The notes under the pieces were generated by a model. That model was not told the origin of the DNA, searched no databases, and saw only the letters and a list, made by a program, of their open reading frames with translations. Of a stretch of DNA of 64,000 nucleotides, positions 62,483-64,000 are shown piece after piece (position 1 is the first letter of the stretch; the number at the start of each line of letters is the position of its first letter). The translations under genes and the position numbers were made by a program. The stretch spans positions 3,858,001 to 3,922,000 of the forward strand of contig NZ_CP053346.1 of NCBI RefSeq assembly GCF_013113735.1. The letters run 5' to 3'. This stretch comes from Sphingomonas sp. AP4-R1 (GTDB lineage Bacteria; Pseudomonadota; Alphaproteobacteria; Sphingomonadales; Sphingomonadaceae).

Positions 62483-63348
62483 TGGACGAGAGGGATTTTC
62501 TCGGAAAACCGCGACGGCGCGTGTGGACGCCGTTGCTCGCGATCCTGCTGGCCTTTGCGGGCGGCGGGGTGGCGATGGGCTATGCCGTCCATAACTGGAG
62601 CAAGCTGGCGCTGCTGGTGAAACCCGCGCTGCCTGTGCCCGTGCCGCCCAAGCCGATCCGCACCACGCCGCTGTTCGTGGCGCCGCCCAACGCCGTCACC
62701 GATCCCGCGATCATCCAGCGGGTCGATGCGCTCGATGCCCGGGTCGAGGCGATCGACAGCCAGGCGCGCGAGGCCAGCGGCAATGCCGATCGGGCCGAGG
62801 CGCTGCTGGTGGCCTTCGCCGCGCGCCGCGTGATCGATCGTGGCCAGCCACTCGGCTATCTGGAGACGATGCTCCGCAACCATTTCGGCGGGGTCGAGCC
62901 GCAGGCGGTGGCGATGACCATCGCCTCTTCCCAGCGCCCCGTGACCTTGGCGTCCCTGCAGGATGGTTTCGTCGCCCTCTCGCCATCGCTGGTCGCGCGA
63001 CCACCGCAGGAAAGCTGGTGGAAGGGGTTCAGCCGCGAGATGAGCGCGCTTTTCGTGATCCGCCGCGCCGATACGCCCTCCGCCTTGCCGGACGATCGCC
63101 GCGATCGTGCGCGCCTCGCGCTGGAGCAGGGGCAGGTGGAACTGGCACTGACCGAAGTGGCCCGGTTGCCGGGGGCGGCAGCGGCGAAGGACTGGATGGC
63201 GTCCGCGCGGCGCTATGTGCTGGTGCATAATGCGCTGGACCGGATCGAGACGGCGGCGTTGCTGGCGCCCCCACCCGTGCCGGCGCCTGCCGCGCGGGTC
63301 GCCGAGCCTGTAGCGGCTCCTGCTCCGGTTGTGCAGCAGAAGCCATAA
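62482..63348 (+). CDS. Mitofilin/HemX-like inner-membrane protein
   Basis: A 288-residue protein with one N-terminal membrane anchor (VWTPLLAILLAFAGGGVAMG), a Pro-rich spacer, a short coiled coil (IQRVDALDARVEAIDSQARE) and a helical C-terminal region with RARLALEQGQVELALTEVAR. The C-terminal 35 residues are Ala/Pro/Val-rich. This is the alphaproteobacterial mitofilin-like or HemX-like family that follows hemD. It is anchored in the inner membrane with most of the protein in the periplasm. Confidence 0.75.
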   Translation: MDERDFLGKPRRRVWTPLLAILLAFAGGGVAMGYAVHNWSKLALLVKPALPVPVPPKPIRTTPLFVAPPNAVTDPAIIQRVDALDARVEAIDSQAREASGNADRAEALLVAFAARRVIDRGQPLGYLETMLRNHFGGVEPQAVAMTIASSQRPVTLASLQDGFVALSPSLVARPPQESWWKGFSREMSALFVIRRADTPSALPDDRRDRARLALEQGQVELALTEVARLPGAAAAKDWMASARRYVLVHNALDRIETAALLAPPPVPAPAARVAEPVAAPAPVVQQKP

Positions 63349-63361
63349 GTCAGGCCAATCA

Positions 63362-63385
63362 GTGCTCCTGCGAAAACAGGAGCAC
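63362..63385. terminator. Convergent-gene hairpin
   Basis: GTGCTCCTG pairs perfectly with CAGGAGCAC around a six-base CGAAAA loop between two convergent genes. There is no T-run, but the stem is strong and may stop or stabilise both transcripts. Confidence 0.5.
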
Positions 63386-63394
63386 CGTGAGCGA

Positions 63395-64000
63395 TCACCC
63401 CAGCAATATCTCGCGCACCTGATCCCACAGCGCGGGGGTGGCGGCGGCGAGCAGGCCGAAACCGGGTTTGTCGACGCGATACAGCGAGCCGTCGAAGCGG
63501 GCCATCTTGCCGCCTGCTTCGGTCAGGATCAGTTCGCCGGGCGCATGATCCCACGGAAACGCGCGCCAGAAAAGCGCCGCGTCGTTCTGACCGAGGATGA
63601 CACGCGGATATTGCTCGCCCGCGCAGCGCGGGACCGGCACGTTGGCAAGCCGGCCCGGCAGGCGTCGCTCGAAATCGGCGCGCACGTCCGCAGGCAGGAA
63701 TTGCGTGGCGAGCGCGGCGACGGGCAGGGGGCTGCCGGTCGGTTTCGTCATGACCCGCGCGCCGTCGACATACGCGCCGCCGCCTTTCACCGCATGGAGC
63801 AGGCGCCCGCTGACCGGATCGAGGATCCAGCCGGCCTGCGTCTCGCCGTCCGCCACCAGCGCGATCATGATCGCGAAGGGCGTGATGCCCTCGGCATAAT
63901 TGTTCGTGCCGTCGATCGGATCGACGATCCAGACGAGGCCGCTGCCGATCCCGTCGAGCAGACTCGCATCGGCCGCGACGCCTTCCTCGCCGATCATGCG
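63395..64000 (-). CDS. Inositol-monophosphatase-family protein, 5' end cut by the window
   Basis: The C-terminal about 200 residues of a 3'(2'),5'-bisphosphate/inositol phosphatase fold. The visible catalytic motif VWIVDPIDGTNNYAEG contains metal ligands, and FWRAFPWDHAPGELILTEAG holds the last Asp. Such enzymes dephosphorylate inositol phosphates or related small molecules. The frame is still open at 64000, so the start lies outside. Related to SuhB but the exact substrate cannot be decided. Confidence 0.85.
   Translation of the reverse strand, partial: RMIGEEGVAADASLLDGIGSGLVWIVDPIDGTNNYAEGITPFAIMIALVADGETQAGWILDPVSGRLLHAVKGGGAYVDGARVMTKPTGSPLPVAALATQFLPADVRADFERRLPGRLANVPVPRCAGEQYPRVILGQNDAALFWRAFPWDHAPGELILTEAGGKMARFDGSLYRVDKPGFGLLAAATPALWDQVREILLG

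Overview
The window reads as GC-rich alphaproteobacterial DNA, most likely from the Sphingomonadaceae (Sphingomonas, Sphingobium or a relative). Signs are the imuA-imuB-dnaE2 cassette behind GAAC-N7-GAAC type SOS boxes, the hemC-hemD-mitofilin order, a large NAD-dependent glutamate dehydrogenase, Bpt, and DUF736/DUF2493/DUF932/MucR genes typical of sphingomonad mobile elements. This assignment is inference from gene content; no search was run.

Layout. Positions 1 to about 53,640 look like one arm of an integrative and conjugative element (ICE) or large genomic island. It ends at the 3' end of a tRNA-Thr(CGT) gene (53,632-53,707), with a tyrosine integrase and an excisionase-like HTH gene beside it. 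The other end, and any mating-pair-formation (type IV secretion) genes, lie outside the window. From 53,708 rightwards is ordinary chromosome: a PAS-like protein, NAD-glutamate dehydrogenase, Bpt, hemC, hemD, a mitofilin-like membrane protein and an inositol-monophosphatase-family gene cut by the window end.

Element, left to right. 0.4-7 kb: small unknown genes, a DnaQ-like exonuclease, a two-component system divergent from an OB-fold membrane protein, and a thioredoxin-reductase-like flavoprotein with CsbD. 7-9 kb: a tightly coupled operon of a LuxI-type AHL synthase, a PhyH-type dioxygenase and a winged-helix protein, with no LuxR. 9.2-12.4 kb: a run with a sigma-region-4-like protein, toprim primase-like protein, DUF2256, thermonuclease, DUF6961 and AlkB-like dioxygenase. 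12.4-15.2 kb: a lysine-rich coiled-coil protein, HU and a SirB1-like protein. 15.4-21.5 kb: the SOS mutagenesis cassette with two mirror-image SOS boxes. 21.8-28.1 kb: MucR-like regulator, DUF932, an unknown gene, a DUF4403 lipoprotein and a class A penicillin-binding protein. 28.2-34.2 kb: a decaying cluster of three DUF2493 (SLOG) paralogues with DUF736, a DUF6117-like remnant, a VapBC pair and a hairpin repeat. 34.9-45.5 kb: a complete nine-gene chemosensory operon. 45.5-52.2 kb: probable oriT region, ribbon-helix-helix protein, TraD/TraG-like coupling protein, MobF relaxase, lytic transglycosylase and excisionase-like gene.

The most striking content is the chemosensory operon. It has a soluble receptor with two MCP signalling hairpins and no sensor or membrane segment, a triple-CheW protein, CheB, CheR, CheA, an STAS-like protein, CheY, CheC and a PAS hybrid kinase. 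All are stop-start coupled or nearly so, none is accompanied by flagellar or pilus genes, and the operon sits directly upstream of the conjugation-initiation genes. A role in controlling something other than swimming, possibly transfer itself, is plausible but unproven.
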